Shown: positions 1 to 9,163, counted from the first letter of the stretch. The stretch: 64,000 nucleotides of DNA from Planctomycetota bacterium (GCA_028281445.1 JANQJW010000056.1:62001-126000); one strand, 5' to 3'. Numbers and translations: made by a program. Notes: a model not told the origin generated them from the letters alone.

Positions 1-386
1 CCGAGGATCAGGAAGCGGCGGTCGCCGATGCGCGCGAAGCCGGTGCCGATCGCGCGGTCTTCGCCGAAGAGGCGGTCGCCGTGGAGCTCGACGTACTCGT
101 CGCACATGCCCGCGACGTACTCGCTGAACTGCGGGCGCCGCGTGTGGCGAGCAACCTGCACCGTCTGCCACGGCGTCAGGCTGCCGAAGATGTCGGCCAG
201 CAGGCGGTCGCGCTTGCGCTCGAGCGGCTTGAGCTCGCCGTTGAGGCTCACGTCCTCGAGGTCCTTCAGCTCCTGGATCTTCCGCTCGAGGTCGAGGATG
301 GGCTTCTCGAACGGCAGCGCCGCGGTCAGGGACGGATCGGTAGCCTTCGTCCCGCCTCCCGATCCTGAGTTCTTACCGGCCGTCAT
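1..386 (-). CDS. accA: Acetyl-CoA carboxylase carboxyltransferase subunit alpha, N-terminal part (runs off the window)
   Basis: The reverse strand from the ATG at 384-386 reads without a stop to the window edge, giving about 128 residues. The translation has the charged N-terminal coiled region of AccA (LDLERKIQELKD near residues 27-38). It continues into the family core, with TPWQTVQVARHTRRP, then YVELHGDRLFGEDRAIGTG, then a run ending RFLILG. AccA forms the carboxyltransferase with AccD and transfers the carboxyl group from biotin-BCCP to acetyl-CoA, the first step of fatty acid synthesis in the cytoplasm. The gene is divergent from purL, with about 200 nt between the starts. The C-terminal two thirds lie outside the window. 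Identification is confident because several blocks match the family in order. Confidence 0.93.
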   Translation of the reverse strand, partial: MTAGKNSGSGGGTKATDPSLTAALPFEKPILDLERKIQELKDLEDVSLNGELKPLERKRDRLLADIFGSLTPWQTVQVARHTRRPQFSEYVAGMCDEYVELHGDRLFGEDRAIGTGFARIGDRRFLIL

Positions 387-591
387 CGAACTCTCCGGCT
401 CTCCCCGCTGTAGTACCAGTACGCACCGCGGGCGAAACGGTTGGACCGCCCGACGCCCGCCTGCCCAGGCTTGCCGGGCAGCCGCACATGATAGCGCGGC
501 CCAGGCACGCGCCCTGCGATAAGGACGGTTGATCGACGAATCAGCGAACCGACGGAAGCGGCCCTTGGCGCAGGAGGCCATCATCTGGCCC

Positions 592-3579
592 ATGCCGAGC
601 ACTGCCACCGCCCCGGACCCTAGTACGCCTGCCGCTTCGCGGCGCCGATCCCGCAAGACCGCGCGCCCGGTCTACCGCGTGGAGGTCGGTCTGAAACCCG
701 GCCTGCTCGATCCCGCGGGCGCCGAGGCTCGGTCCGACCTCGCGGAGGTCGGCCTCAAGACGACCGACGTCCGTGTCCTGCGCGTGTTCTACCTGCGCGG
801 GCACCTCGCACCGTCCGACGTGGAGACCGCGGCGCGGGAGGTGCTCGCTGACCCGGTGCAGGAGGTCTTCGCCGTGCGCGAGGACATCGACATCAAGCCC
901 GCGCGCAAGAACGAGAGGGTGCGGCTCGTCACGGTCCACCGCAAGTCGGGCGTCACGAACCCGGAGGCCGAGAGCGCGCGGACGGCGCTCCAGGGCATCG
1001 GACTCGCGGTCGACGACGTCCAGAGCGCGCGGACCTACATCATCTACACACGGGCAAGCAAGGCGGACGTGCTCGAGGCGGCGCGCAAGACGCTGGGCAA
1101 CGACGTCATCGAGGACGTCGTCGCGGGCCGCGTGCGCAGCTACGCGTTCCCGCGCCCGGTCCGCCGACGCATCAAGCGCCGTACGGTCAACATCCGCAAG
1201 CTCAAGGGCAAGGCGCTCGTCAAGCTGTCGTTCCAGATGGGTCTCTCGCTCACCAAGCTCGAGATGGAGACCATCCGCGACCACTACGTGATGCTCGAGC
1301 GCGAGCCGACCGACGTCGAGCTCGAGACCATCGCCCAGACCTGGTCGGAGCACTGCAAGCACAAGACGCTCGCCGGAGCCGTCGCGATCGAAGACGAGGC
1401 CGGTACGCGCAAGTACAAGAACCTGCTGAAGGAGACCGTCTTCGCCGCCACGAAGAAGCTGAACAAGCCGTGGTGCTGGAGCGTGTTCAAGGACAACGCC
1501 GGCGTAATCGACTTCGACGGCAAGGACGGCGTCTGCATGAAGGTGGAGACGCACAACCACCCCAGCGCCATCGAACCCTACGGCGGGGCGGGCACGGGCA
1601 TCGGCGGCGTCATCCGAGACATCCTGGGGACCGGCAAGGGTGCGAAGCCCGTCGCCAACACCGACATCTTCTGCTTCGGCCCGCCCGACATGACCCACGA
1701 CGAGGTGCCCAAGGGCTGCATGCATCCGCGGCGGCTCATGAAGGGCGTCGTCGCAGGCGTGCGCGACTACGGCAACCGAATGGGTATCCCCACGGTGAAC
1801 GGCGCGATCCTCTTCGACCGCGGCTACGTCGGCAACCCGGTGGTCTACGCCGGCTGCGTCGGCACGATCCCGAAGCGCGACGTCAACAAGCGCGCGCGGC
1901 CCGGCGACTACGTCGTCGCCTTCGGCGGCAAGACGGGACGCGACGGCATCCACGGCGCGACGTTCCCGAGCGCGGAGCTGCACGCCGAGAGCGAGACGGT
2001 GTCGTCCGGCGCCGTGCAGATCGGCGACCCGATCACCGAGAAGAAGGTGCTCGACGTGTTGCTGCAGGCCCGCGACATGCGCCTCTTCACCGCCGTGACC
2101 GACTGCGGCGCGGGCGGTTTCTCCAGCGCCGTCGGCGAGATGGGCGAGGAGACCGGCGCCGACGTGGACCTCGCAGGCGCTCCGCTGAAGTACGAAGGCC
2201 TGGACGCCTTCGAGATCTGGATCAGCGAGGCGCAGGAGCGCATGGTGGCCGCCATCCCGCCGAAGGCCTGGCAGCGCTTCAAGCGGCTCTGTGACGCCGA
2301 AGACGTGGAAGCGTTCGTGCTCGGGAAGTTCACGAACGACAAGCGCCTGAAGGTTCGCCACGGCAAGACGCTCGTGGCCGACCTCGATATGCGGTTCCTG
2401 CACCACGGCCTGCCGAAGATCACACGCGAGGCGACGTTCGAGCGCGGCGGCACCCGCGAACCCAAGAAGAAGGCGAAGAAGCGCTTCGACACCGACGTAG
2501 TCGCGCTGCTGTCGATGCCCCAGATCGGCTCCAAGGAGTGGGTCATCCGCCAGTACGACCACGAGGTCCAGGCCGGCGCCGTCGTACGTCCGTTGACCGG
2601 ACCCAACCACGGGCCTGCGGACGCCGCGGTGATCGCGCCCAAGCTCGGCTCGGCGCGCGGCATCGTGCTGAGCAACGGCATCAATCCTGCCTACGGCGAG
2701 ATCGATCCCTACCACATGGCGATGGCCGCGATCGACGAGGCGATGCGCAACGCCGTCGCCGTCGGCGCGGATCCGAACCGCGTCGCCGTCCTCGACAACT
2801 TCACGTGGGGGAACTGCAACCGGCCGTCCACGCTCGGCGCGATCGTGCGCGCGTGCGAGGGCTGCCACGACGGCGCGATGCTCTTCAAGACGCCCTTCAT
2901 CTCCGGCAAGGACTCGCTGAACAACGAGTTCCGGACAGAGGACGGCGAGCTGATCTCCGTGCCGCCGACGCTGCTCATCTCGGCCATCGGTGTGATCGCG
3001 AACGTCCGCAAGACCTGCACGTCGGACCTCAAGAAGGCCGGCAACCCGATCTACGTGATCGGCGAGACGCACGACGAGTTGGGCGGCAGCCATTGGTATC
3101 GCCTGCGCGGCAAGGTCGGCCAGAACGTGCCGGTCGTGCGCAAGACGGCGCCCAAGACGATGAAGGCCGTCTCCGCTTTGGTTCGCAAGGGCTGGGTGCG
3201 GGCGGCACACGACCCGTCCGAGGGCGGCCTGGCGGTAGCCCTCGCCGAGATGGCGTTCGCTTCCGACTTGGGACTCACGCTCGACATCAGCCGCATCAAG
3301 GCGACGACCAAGGACCCGGCGACGCGGCTGTTCAGCGAGAGCGCGAGTCGTTTCGTGCTCGAGGTGGACAAGACGAGGGCCAAGGACGTCGACGCGGCGC
3401 TCAAGAAGGCCGGCGTCCCGTTCGCCCGCGCGGGCCGGGTGACGAAGGAGCCGATGCTCGTCGTGCAGTACAAGACACGCGTCAAGGGCAAGACCGTGAC
3501 GTCGGACGTCATCCGTAGCAAGACGGCGAAGCTGCGCGAAGCCTGGCAGACCGCGCTCCAGATGGACGGAGGTGCATGA
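592..3579 (+). CDS. purL: Phosphoribosylformylglycinamidine synthase, PurL with two fused N-terminal PurS-like repeats
   Basis: This is the large subunit of FGAM synthase, which converts FGAR, ATP and glutamine-derived ammonia to FGAM in purine synthesis. The AIR-synthase-like core shows SEHCKHKTL, the THNHPSAIEPYGGAGTGIGG nucleotide-binding block, and GKDSLNNEF. Unlike stand-alone PurL of about 740 aa, this protein carries roughly 190 extra N-terminal residues. These look like two successive PurS-type ferredoxin-like modules: YRVEVGLKPG...VFAV and then RLVTVHRKSG...DVVAG. The glutaminase is a separate gene directly downstream, overlapping by 4 nt. The ATG at 592 is chosen. A TTG at 529 would add 21 residues and has a weak AAGGA upstream. 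The catalytic assignment is firm; the PurS duplication is read from sequence pattern. Confidence 0.95.
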   Translation: MPSTATAPDPSTPAASRRRSRKTARPVYRVEVGLKPGLLDPAGAEARSDLAEVGLKTTDVRVLRVFYLRGHLAPSDVETAAREVLADPVQEVFAVREDIDIKPARKNERVRLVTVHRKSGVTNPEAESARTALQGIGLAVDDVQSARTYIIYTRASKADVLEAARKTLGNDVIEDVVAGRVRSYAFPRPVRRRIKRRTVNIRKLKGKALVKLSFQMGLSLTKLEMETIRDHYVMLEREPTDVELETIAQTWSEHCKHKTLAGAVAIEDEAGTRKYKNLLKETVFAATKKLNKPWCWSVFKDNAGVIDFDGKDGVCMKVETHNHPSAIEPYGGAGTGIGGVIRDILGTGKGAKPVANTDIFCFGPPDMTHDEVPKGCMHPRRLMKGVVAGVRDYGNRMGIPTVNGAILFDRGYVGNPVVYAGCVGTIPKRDVNKRARPGDYVVAFGGKTGRDGIHGATFPSAELHAESETVSSGAVQIGDPITEKKVLDVLLQARDMRLFTAVTDCGAGGFSSAVGEMGEETGADVDLAGAPLKYEGLDAFEIWISEAQERMVAAIPPKAWQRFKRLCDAEDVEAFVLGKFTNDKRLKVRHGKTLVADLDMRFLHHGLPKITREATFERGGTREPKKKAKKRFDTDVVALLSMPQIGSKEWVIRQYDHEVQAGAVVRPLTGPNHGPADAAVIAPKLGSARGIVLSNGINPAYGEIDPYHMAMAAIDEAMRNAVAVGADPNRVAVLDNFTWGNCNRPSTLGAIVRACEGCHDGAMLFKTPFISGKDSLNNEFRTEDGELISVPPTLLISAIGVIANVRKTCTSDLKKAGNPIYVIGETHDELGGSHWYRLRGKVGQNVPVVRKTAPKTMKAVSALVRKGWVRAAHDPSEGGLAVALAEMAFASDLGLTLDISRIKATTKDPATRLFSESASRFVLEVDKTRAKDVDAALKKAGVPFARAGRVTKEPMLVVQYKTRVKGKTVTSDVIRSKTAKLREAWQTALQMDGGA

Positions 3580-4382
3580 TGGCCACGGCAACTCGCACGA
3601 GGAAGGCCACGATCAGGATCGTCGTCCTACGCGCTCCGGGCACGAACTGCGACGAGGAGACGGGCTACGCCTTCGAGCGCCAGGGTGCGCAGATCCAGCA
3701 TCTACACGTCAACGCGCTGCTGAAGAAGCCCACCGTGCTCGGCCGCGCGCACGGCCTGATCCTGCCGGGCGGTTTCAGCTACGGCGACGACCTGGGCGCG
3801 GGCACGGTGCTCGGCACGACCTTGCGCCACAAGCTGCGCGACAGCGTGCTCAAGATGGTGGACCGGGGCGGCATCGTGCTCGGCATCTGCAACGGCTTCC
3901 AGATCCTCGTCAAGACCGGTCTGCTGCCGGGCTTTGGAGAGGAACAGTCCGTCGCCCTGGCGAGCAACGTGCAGAACCGCTACGAAGACCGCTGGGTCAC
4001 CCTGCGCGCGGACGCGACGAACGTGTTCTTCAAGGAAGGCGACATCATCCGCTGTCCCATCGCGCACGCCGAGGGCCGCTTCCTCGTCGCCGACAATGGC
4101 GTGAAGAAGCAACTGGAGTCGAACGGCCAGATCGCGCTGCGCTACGTGACGGTCGACGGCGAGAGCCCGGCGCCCTACCCCTTCAACCCGAACGGCTCGA
4201 CGGACGACATCGCGGGCATCACGGATCCCACGGGCCGCATCCTCGGTCTGATGCCGCATCCGGAACGCAACCAGTTCCCGTGGCAGGACACGCGCTTTCA
4301 CGCCGGCACCGCACCCCGCACGCCCGAGGGCTTGCTCCCCTTCAAGAACGCCATGAGCCACCTGAAGAAGACGTTCGGCTGA
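3576..4382 (+). CDS. purQ: Phosphoribosylformylglycinamidine synthase glutaminase subunit
   Basis: This class I glutamine amidotransferase supplies ammonia to PurL. The start ATG overlaps the purL stop in an ATGA arrangement, with GGAGG just upstream, so the two are translationally coupled. Visible signatures are the N-terminal VLRAPGTNCDEE, the oxyanion-strand GGFSYGDDLGAG, the nucleophile elbow GICNGFQ with the catalytic Cys, and the C-terminal MPHPERNQFPW supplying the His-Glu pair. At 268 aa it is slightly longer than typical PurQ (about 225-260) because of a short basic N-terminal extension. A second in-frame ATG lies one codon in. It ends about 20 nt from the convergent GT39 gene. Confidence 0.95.
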   Translation: MMATATRTRKATIRIVVLRAPGTNCDEETGYAFERQGAQIQHLHVNALLKKPTVLGRAHGLILPGGFSYGDDLGAGTVLGTTLRHKLRDSVLKMVDRGGIVLGICNGFQILVKTGLLPGFGEEQSVALASNVQNRYEDRWVTLRADATNVFFKEGDIIRCPIAHAEGRFLVADNGVKKQLESNGQIALRYVTVDGESPAPYPFNPNGSTDDIAGITDPTGRILGLMPHPERNQFPWQDTRFHAGTAPRTPEGLLPFKNAMSHLKKTFG

Positions 4383-4402
4383 TCGTCAGCGCGGACGCAT
4401 GG

Positions 4403-6031
4403 TCAGCGCGGCAGGCAGTGCACCAGCACGTAGCCGGTGTCGCGCGCGATCACTTCGATCTCGCCGCGTGCCGTCAAGTCGGACAGCATCGCGCTCGTCG
4501 TGAGGGCGATCCGCGCGTCGGGACCGGCGAACAGCGTGTTCACGGACGGCGCGTGGTCCTCGGGCACGTACTCGATTCGCCGGATGCCGTAGAAGAGCGT
4601 ACTCGGCCGATGCCGGATGCCGACGAGTGCGACCGGGGCCTCGCCCTCGTTGGCCGCGGCGGTACGCGCGATGCGCCCGAGCGGCCGCAGCAGGTGGGCG
4701 TCCAACACCGGCAGCAGGCAGAAGACCACAAGAAGCGTTCCCACCACGGCGGTGGCGGCGGTGATACGCACGAGGTGCTCCAGGGTCCCGCGTACGCACA
4801 CGATCGCGCCGAGCACGGCGACCAGCAGGAACGCACCGCCCACGCCCAAGACCGCGTCCTTGGAGAGCAGGATCTCAGAGCCAAGGCCGGGGAACTCGCG
4901 CAGCACCTTGTCGCCGACCCAGTACGGGAGCGCGCCGAAGATCGTCGGGAGGAAGAACACGAGCCCTGCCAGGCCGAACGTGCCAGCGACCGAGATCCAT
5001 GCGGCCATGGCCCATTCGCCGCGGGGTCGCTCGTTCGCCACGCGCTCCATGCCTGCCGCGGTGATGATCGCGAAGCACGGGAAGATCGGCGTCACGTAGT
5101 TGACGAGCTTCGTCGCAGAGATGGAGAAGAACACGAGCGCCAGCAAGGCGTAGATCCACAGCAGTTGGATCAAGTGCCGGCTGGGTTCGTCCTTCGCCTC
5201 CGCCCAGCGCGCCGGCAGGAGGAACGCCGTCCAGGGGAGGAAGCCGAGCAGCAGGACGGGCAGGTAGTACCAGAACGGGCCCGCGTGCCCCTGCATCGGC
5301 TCGAGGAAGCGGCTCACGTGATGCTCGCCGAAGAGCTTCTCGAGGAACTCGAAACCGTGGGTCGCGCCGAGCGCCAGAGTCCACGAAGAGCCCACGAGCA
5401 GCGCGAGCAGCATGCCGGGGATCACCCACGTCGGCTGCAGGATCACGCGCACCCGCTTCGTCAGCAGGGCGTGGATGAGAAGCGCGCCGCCGGGGAGCAG
5501 GATCCCGACGAGTCCCTTCGCGAGCATCGCAAGACCCGCGGCAGCCGACGCCGCCAGGAACCAGCGCCGGCTCTTCGTCTCCAGCGCGCGATGCGCGCAG
5601 AGCAGGCTCGTGATCATCCAGAGCGTGAACAACAGGTCGGTGACCGCGATGCGCGTGATCAGGAGGTACGCCGTTGCCGTGCCGAGGACCCAGGCGCTGC
5701 GAATCGCGCTGCGGTCGCCGAGCGTGCGCCGGGTGAGCGCGAACACCACGAACAACAACGCCAGGCCGGCAAGCGCATTGCCGCCCCGCGCCCCCCACTC
5801 GTTGGTGCCCAGAAGGGCGTAGCCCGCGTACTGCGACCAGTAAAGCATCGGTGGCTTCTCGACGAACGGCTCGCCGCCGACGGTCGGAAGCAGGACGTCG
5901 CCGCGCTCGTGCATCTCGCGCGAAGCCTGCGCGTAGACCGCCTCGTCGTAGTCAATGAGCGCATGACTACCCAGCCGCAAGCCATATGTGAGTCCAAGCA
6001 CGAGAAGCACGAAGGCAACGCGTACGGCCAT
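4403..6031 (-). CDS. ArnT/GT39-family membrane glycosyltransferase
   Basis: A 542-aa polytopic membrane protein with roughly a dozen hydrophobic segments. The first periplasmic loop holds DYDEAVYA (near residues 27-34), the acidic catalytic motif of GT-C glycosyltransferases, followed by EKPPMLYW. Both are characteristic of ArnT and PMT-like family 39 enzymes. These move a sugar from an undecaprenyl-phosphate carrier to lipid A, protein or another envelope acceptor. The acceptor here cannot be told from sequence. Its neighbour, the divergent PAP2 phosphatase at 6134, could recycle the lipid carrier, which would fit an envelope sugar-transfer role (inference). No operon partner lies on the same strand. 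Confidence 0.82.
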   Translation of the reverse strand: MAVRVAFVLLVLGLTYGLRLGSHALIDYDEAVYAQASREMHERGDVLLPTVGGEPFVEKPPMLYWSQYAGYALLGTNEWGARGGNALAGLALLFVVFALTRRTLGDRSAIRSAWVLGTATAYLLITRIAVTDLLFTLWMITSLLCAHRALETKSRRWFLAASAAAGLAMLAKGLVGILLPGGALLIHALLTKRVRVILQPTWVIPGMLLALLVGSSWTLALGATHGFEFLEKLFGEHHVSRFLEPMQGHAGPFWYYLPVLLLGFLPWTAFLLPARWAEAKDEPSRHLIQLLWIYALLALVFFSISATKLVNYVTPIFPCFAIITAAGMERVANERPRGEWAMAAWISVAGTFGLAGLVFFLPTIFGALPYWVGDKVLREFPGLGSEILLSKDAVLGVGGAFLLVAVLGAIVCVRGTLEHLVRITAATAVVGTLLVVFCLLPVLDAHLLRPLGRIARTAAANEGEAPVALVGIRHRPSTLFYGIRRIEYVPEDHAPSVNTLFAGPDARIALTTSAMLSDLTARGEIEVIARDTGYVLVHCLPR

Positions 6032-6133
6032 TCTGCTCCCCCGCCCGTGCGCCTTTGCAATCCCGTGTCCGCTGGTGCATCCTGCCCACGGTCGGGAACC
6101 ACCCTACACGCGCCTCGCAGGACAGAGATAGCC

Positions 6134-6805
6134 TTGTACCTCTTCGTGGCCTCAATCCTGGAGCAGTTGCAGGCCTGGGACAACGAGGCGTTTCTCGCGA
6201 TCAACCGTTGGTTTCAACGGCTGAACGACATACCCCAGGTCAGCCCGTTCCTGGACATGGTCAACGGGCTGGGGAACCCGTACACCGTCCTGCTGATCGG
6301 TGGATCCGTGGCATGTCTCGTGCCGCGCCTGCCCGTGGCGTTCGGCCGCTTCGGTGAGCTGACGATCATCGCGTTGCTGGTGATCGGTGTCACGCGGGTC
6401 AAGGTGCTCATCGGCCGGTACCGGCCCCAGTTCGAGCTGGCAGGTGCATTCGAACGCGGCGATGCGGTGGCCCTCTTCGGTGAGCGGGGCGTGCTCAACT
6501 CGATGCCGTCAGGACACACCACGCTGGCGTTTGCCTTGGCGGCGATGTTCTACGCGTGGACCTGCCGCTCCGAGCGGCTGCAGCACCGGCGCCGGTTCAT
6601 CGCCCTCCACGTCTTCCCGTTGGCAGCGTTGGTCGGCCTCTGCCGCATCGGGGGCGGCATGCACTACCTCAGCGACGTGATCGTGGGAGCAGGACTGGGC
6701 CTCCTCTGCGGGTGGGCCGCCACGCGCCCCGCCGCCCTCATCCTGCGGCGGCGCGCGGCTCGCGGCCAGGCGAGCGATCCCGGTCCCGAGAGCGTCGCCG
6801 GCTGA
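6134..6805 (+). CDS. PAP2-family membrane phosphatase
   Basis: About 223 aa with several membrane spans. The three motifs of the PAP2/acid phosphatase superfamily are in order: KVLIGRYRP (motif I, K-x6-RP), PSGHTT (motif II with catalytic His), and RIGGGMHYLSDVIVG (motif III, R-x5-H-x3-D). Members dephosphorylate lipid phosphates such as undecaprenyl pyrophosphate or phosphatidic acid on the outer face of the membrane. The reading frame is open far upstream, but that part is antisense to the GT39 gene. I use the TTG at 6134, preceded by AGGA at about 10 nt; a GTG at 6146 is the alternative. The substrate is not determined. Confidence 0.85.
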   Translation: MYLFVASILEQLQAWDNEAFLAINRWFQRLNDIPQVSPFLDMVNGLGNPYTVLLIGGSVACLVPRLPVAFGRFGELTIIALLVIGVTRVKVLIGRYRPQFELAGAFERGDAVALFGERGVLNSMPSGHTTLAFALAAMFYAWTCRSERLQHRRRFIALHVFPLAALVGLCRIGGGMHYLSDVIVGAGLGLLCGWAATRPAALILRRRAARGQASDPGPESVAG

Positions 6806-6827
6806 GCAGCGCGGCGTCACGCGGAAC

Positions 6828-7814
6828 CTACTCCTTCCAGCCACCCTCCGGCGGCTCGACGTAGGTGCTACCCGCGTACTCGATCACCGCGGACCCGACC
6901 ATCAGTACCTCGAAGCCGTGCTCCTCGTCCCAGCCCGGGGAGAAGTCGAGGCTGTGGTAGTTCACGCCGTCTCGCTGCGCTTCGAAGATGCGAATGCCGC
7001 TGAACTGGATGCAGCGCTCGAAGTGCTCCGCAACGAATGCGGCCGCCTTCGGCGCCGCGAATTGTTCGCGTAGCTGTGCGACGGCGGCATCCCGTATGGC
7101 CGCGACGCACAGCGGAAGCTCGGCCGCGACACGATCGAACGCCTCACGCTTGGACGCGTCCAGGCCCGCCTCGCCCGCCATGACGGTGATGAGGATCGGC
7201 TTGTTCTCGTCCTTGTCGTCGGCCTCGTACAGCTCGGGTTCGGCGAGGTCGTAGGTATCCACGTCGTACTCCGCGCGGTAGCGCGCGAACGGGTTGTCCG
7301 CGAGCACGCACGTGCCTTCGTAGACGCCCACCTCGTCGTCGAGCGCGAGCAACTCGAAGACGTGCGGCTCGCCCTCGGGCGCAGGGTGAACGGGAACCGT
7401 GTGCGCCTTGACGTGGTTCTCCCAGTGGGGCGACGTCTCCGCCGAGAGGTCGATGCGGTTGCGCTCGTCGAACGCGAGCCACCCGTTGGGCTCGCAGATC
7501 CGGCGCAGCACCGGCACCGGGTTGTTGCCGAGCGCCCCGGACACCTCGAGCCAGAACCAGCCGATCCGCTTGCCCTCGAGCATGGCGAGGTAGGTCAGGC
7601 CGTCTTCCTCGAAGGTCCCCTCGGCCTGCTCGCTGGGTCCGAGGATCCGGTCGACGACGGCGAGCACGCCGCTCAAGCGCTGCTTGGGATCCTCCGGCTC
7701 GCCGTCGACCCATCGAATCCCGGGTAGCGCAATCTCCAGCGCCTGCTTCACCTGCTCGGCGGATCCCAGGGAGCGCTTCGGCTCCGACGGCTTGATCGCA
7801 ACGCTCCACGCCAT
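6828..7814 (-). CDS. Conserved protein of unknown function with a WDEEHG motif
   Basis: A 328-aa soluble acidic protein that I do not assign a function. There is no signal peptide or membrane span. The C-terminal third has FSPGWDEEHGFEVLM followed by a predicted strand, a pattern that recalls uncharacterised DUF2262/DUF6985-type domains; this resemblance is from memory and tentative. The N-terminal half contains alternating strands with many Glu and Pro. The ATG at 7812-7814 is preferred over an upstream in-frame start that would overlap the GntR operator. The gene is divergent from the GntR-ABC operon and may be expressed from the same AT-rich intergenic patch. Confidence 0.6.
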   Translation of the reverse strand: MAWSVAIKPSEPKRSLGSAEQVKQALEIALPGIRWVDGEPEDPKQRLSGVLAVVDRILGPSEQAEGTFEEDGLTYLAMLEGKRIGWFWLEVSGALGNNPVPVLRRICEPNGWLAFDERNRIDLSAETSPHWENHVKAHTVPVHPAPEGEPHVFELLALDDEVGVYEGTCVLADNPFARYRAEYDVDTYDLAEPELYEADDKDENKPILITVMAGEAGLDASKREAFDRVAAELPLCVAAIRDAAVAQLREQFAAPKAAAFVAEHFERCIQFSGIRIFEAQRDGVNYHSLDFSPGWDEEHGFEVLMVGSAVIEYAGSTYVEPPEGGWKE

Positions 7815-7841
7815 GCCCGGAAGATAGCGGTCCCCCACCGG

Positions 7842-7883
7842 TTGACGGCAGGCTCTCTCAGGTGATATACCGATATATATCAC
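7842..7883 (+). promoter_or_regulatory. Promoter and palindromic operator of the GntR-ABC operon
   Basis: A TTGACG -35 hexamer (7842-7847) stands 18 nt from TATACC (7866-7871), a possible -10. An inverted repeat GTGATATA (7862-7869) / TATATCAC (7876-7883) with a 6-nt spacer covers the -10 and abuts the GntR ATG at 7884. AT-rich palindromes of this type are the usual operators of YtrA-like GntR repressors. The position suggests autorepression and a transcript starting at or within a few bases of the start codon. Confidence 0.65.
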
Positions 7884-8282
7884 ATGGGCTCACACTTCCT
7901 CATCTCCGTGGCACCCGGCGACTCGCTGCCGATCTACCGGCAGATCGTCGAGCAGGTGAAGGCGGCCGTCGCCGGCGGGCTGCTGGCACCCGGTGACCGG
8001 CTGCCGTCCCACCGGGACCTCGCCAAGGAGATCGTCGTCGCGCCGCTGACCGTGAAGCGGGCCTACGACGTGCTGGAGAACGAGGGCTTCGTCCAGACGC
8101 AGCGCGGCCGCGGCACGTTCGTCGCCACCGACGGCATCGACTCGAGCCCGGACGCCAACGCGGAGCTGGAGACGCGGCTGCGCGCCCTCATCCGCCACGC
8201 GCGTGCACTCGGGCTCACGGAGACGGAGCTTGCGCGCGCCGTGCGCGATGAATGGCGCAAGAGAAAGGGGGCGCGGACATGA
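7884..8282 (+). CDS. GntR-family (YtrA-type) transcriptional repressor
   Basis: A 132-aa protein with an N-terminal winged helix (LPIYRQIVEQVKAAVAGG, then GDRLPSHRDLAKE and VKRAYDVLENEGFVQTQRG). Only about 40 residues follow, which is the short C-terminal region of the YtrA subfamily rather than a FadR or HutC ligand domain. YtrA-type regulators usually sit first in an operon with an ABC transporter and repress it, as here. The stop codon overlaps the start of the ABC ATPase (ATGA). The ATG at 7884 has no Shine-Dalgarno and touches the operator, so translation may be leaderless; a GTG at 7908 is the alternative start. Confidence 0.92.
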   Translation: MGSHFLISVAPGDSLPIYRQIVEQVKAAVAGGLLAPGDRLPSHRDLAKEIVVAPLTVKRAYDVLENEGFVQTQRGRGTFVATDGIDSSPDANAELETRLRALIRHARALGLTETELARAVRDEWRKRKGART

Positions 8283-9163
8283 GCGCCGTGGTCGAGTTGA
8301 AGGATGTAACGCGGATCTTCGACAAGGGGATCGGCGTGATGCACGTCGATCTCTCGGTGGAAGCCGGGACCTGCCTCGCGCTGATCGGGCCCAACGGCGC
8401 GGGCAAGACCACGACGCTCCGGCTGGTCATGGGCATGCTGAAACCGGACTCGGGCGACGTCCGCGTGTTCGACATGGATCCGCGCGAGTCACCGATCATC
8501 GTCAAGCGGCGCATCGGCTATGTCTCCGAGGATCAGCCTCTGCCGCCCTGGCTCACGCCCGGCGACATGTTCTCGCTCTTCGCGAGCCTCTACCCCAAGT
8601 GGAGCACCGAGCGTGCGCTGGGCTACGCCGACGAGCTGGAGCTTCCGGTCGGACGACAGCTCGGCCACATGTCGACGGGCCAGCGCCGTCAGGCGGCGCT
8701 GATCGGCGCCATCGCACACAAGCCAGAGCTGCTCGTGCTCGACGAGCCGGCCGGCGGGCTGGATCCGCTCGTACGCCGCACCTTCATGGAGAGCGTGATC
8801 GAGTTGCTCGGACGCGAAGGTACGACGGTGCTCTTCTCCTCGCACCAGCTCGATCAGGTCGAGCGCCTCGCCGATCGCATCGCGTTCCTCAACCGGGGCA
8901 AGGTCGTGCTCGAGCGCTCGGCACAGTCGCTCCAGGAAGAGGCCGTACGCGTGCTCGCCGACGGCGTGGACGCTGAGGGCTTGCGGGAGCGCGAAGGCGT
9001 ACTGGCCGTTCGCAAGCGGGAAGAACGGGTTGCGATCACGGTGCTCGCGCCGGAAGAGGATGCTCGCGCCCTGGTGGAAGACCGCCTGGGCGGTCGTGTC
9101 GTGCAGTCGCGTCAGCTCGGCCTCGAAGACCTGTTCGTCGATCTCATGCGAGGCACCCGGTGA
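8279..9163 (+). CDS. ABC transporter ATP-binding protein
   Basis: A 294-aa ATPase with Walker A GPNGAGKTT, signature MSTGQRR (a variant of LSGGQ), Walker B LLVLDEPAGGLD, and H-loop SSHQ. The subfamily resembles YtrB/CcmA-type exporters, with a C-terminal extension of about 80 residues that often helps dimerise. It begins inside the gntR stop codon and ends in a GTGA overlap with the membrane subunit, so the three genes are one translationally coupled operon. Probable role: powering export or membrane remodelling under envelope stress, in the manner of ytr-like systems. The substrate is unknown. Confidence 0.92.
   Translation: MSAVVELKDVTRIFDKGIGVMHVDLSVEAGTCLALIGPNGAGKTTTLRLVMGMLKPDSGDVRVFDMDPRESPIIVKRRIGYVSEDQPLPPWLTPGDMFSLFASLYPKWSTERALGYADELELPVGRQLGHMSTGQRRQAALIGAIAHKPELLVLDEPAGGLDPLVRRTFMESVIELLGREGTTVLFSSHQLDQVERLADRIAFLNRGKVVLERSAQSLQEEAVRVLADGVDAEGLREREGVLAVRKREERVAITVLAPEEDARALVEDRLGGRVVQSRQLGLEDLFVDLMRGTR

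Noticed and set aside
28..522. Plus-strand frames over the accA region
   Set aside because: They are antisense to a clear AccA N-terminus; composition is Arg/Ser-rich and unlike a protein.
541..3591. A full-length minus-strand frame opposite purL
   Set aside because: It mirrors purL codons in a GC-rich genome; no motif or start signal.
3572..6133. A very long plus-strand frame running through purQ into the PAP2 gene
   Set aside because: Only its last 223 residues (PAP2) are real; the rest is antisense or out of frame to purQ and GT39.
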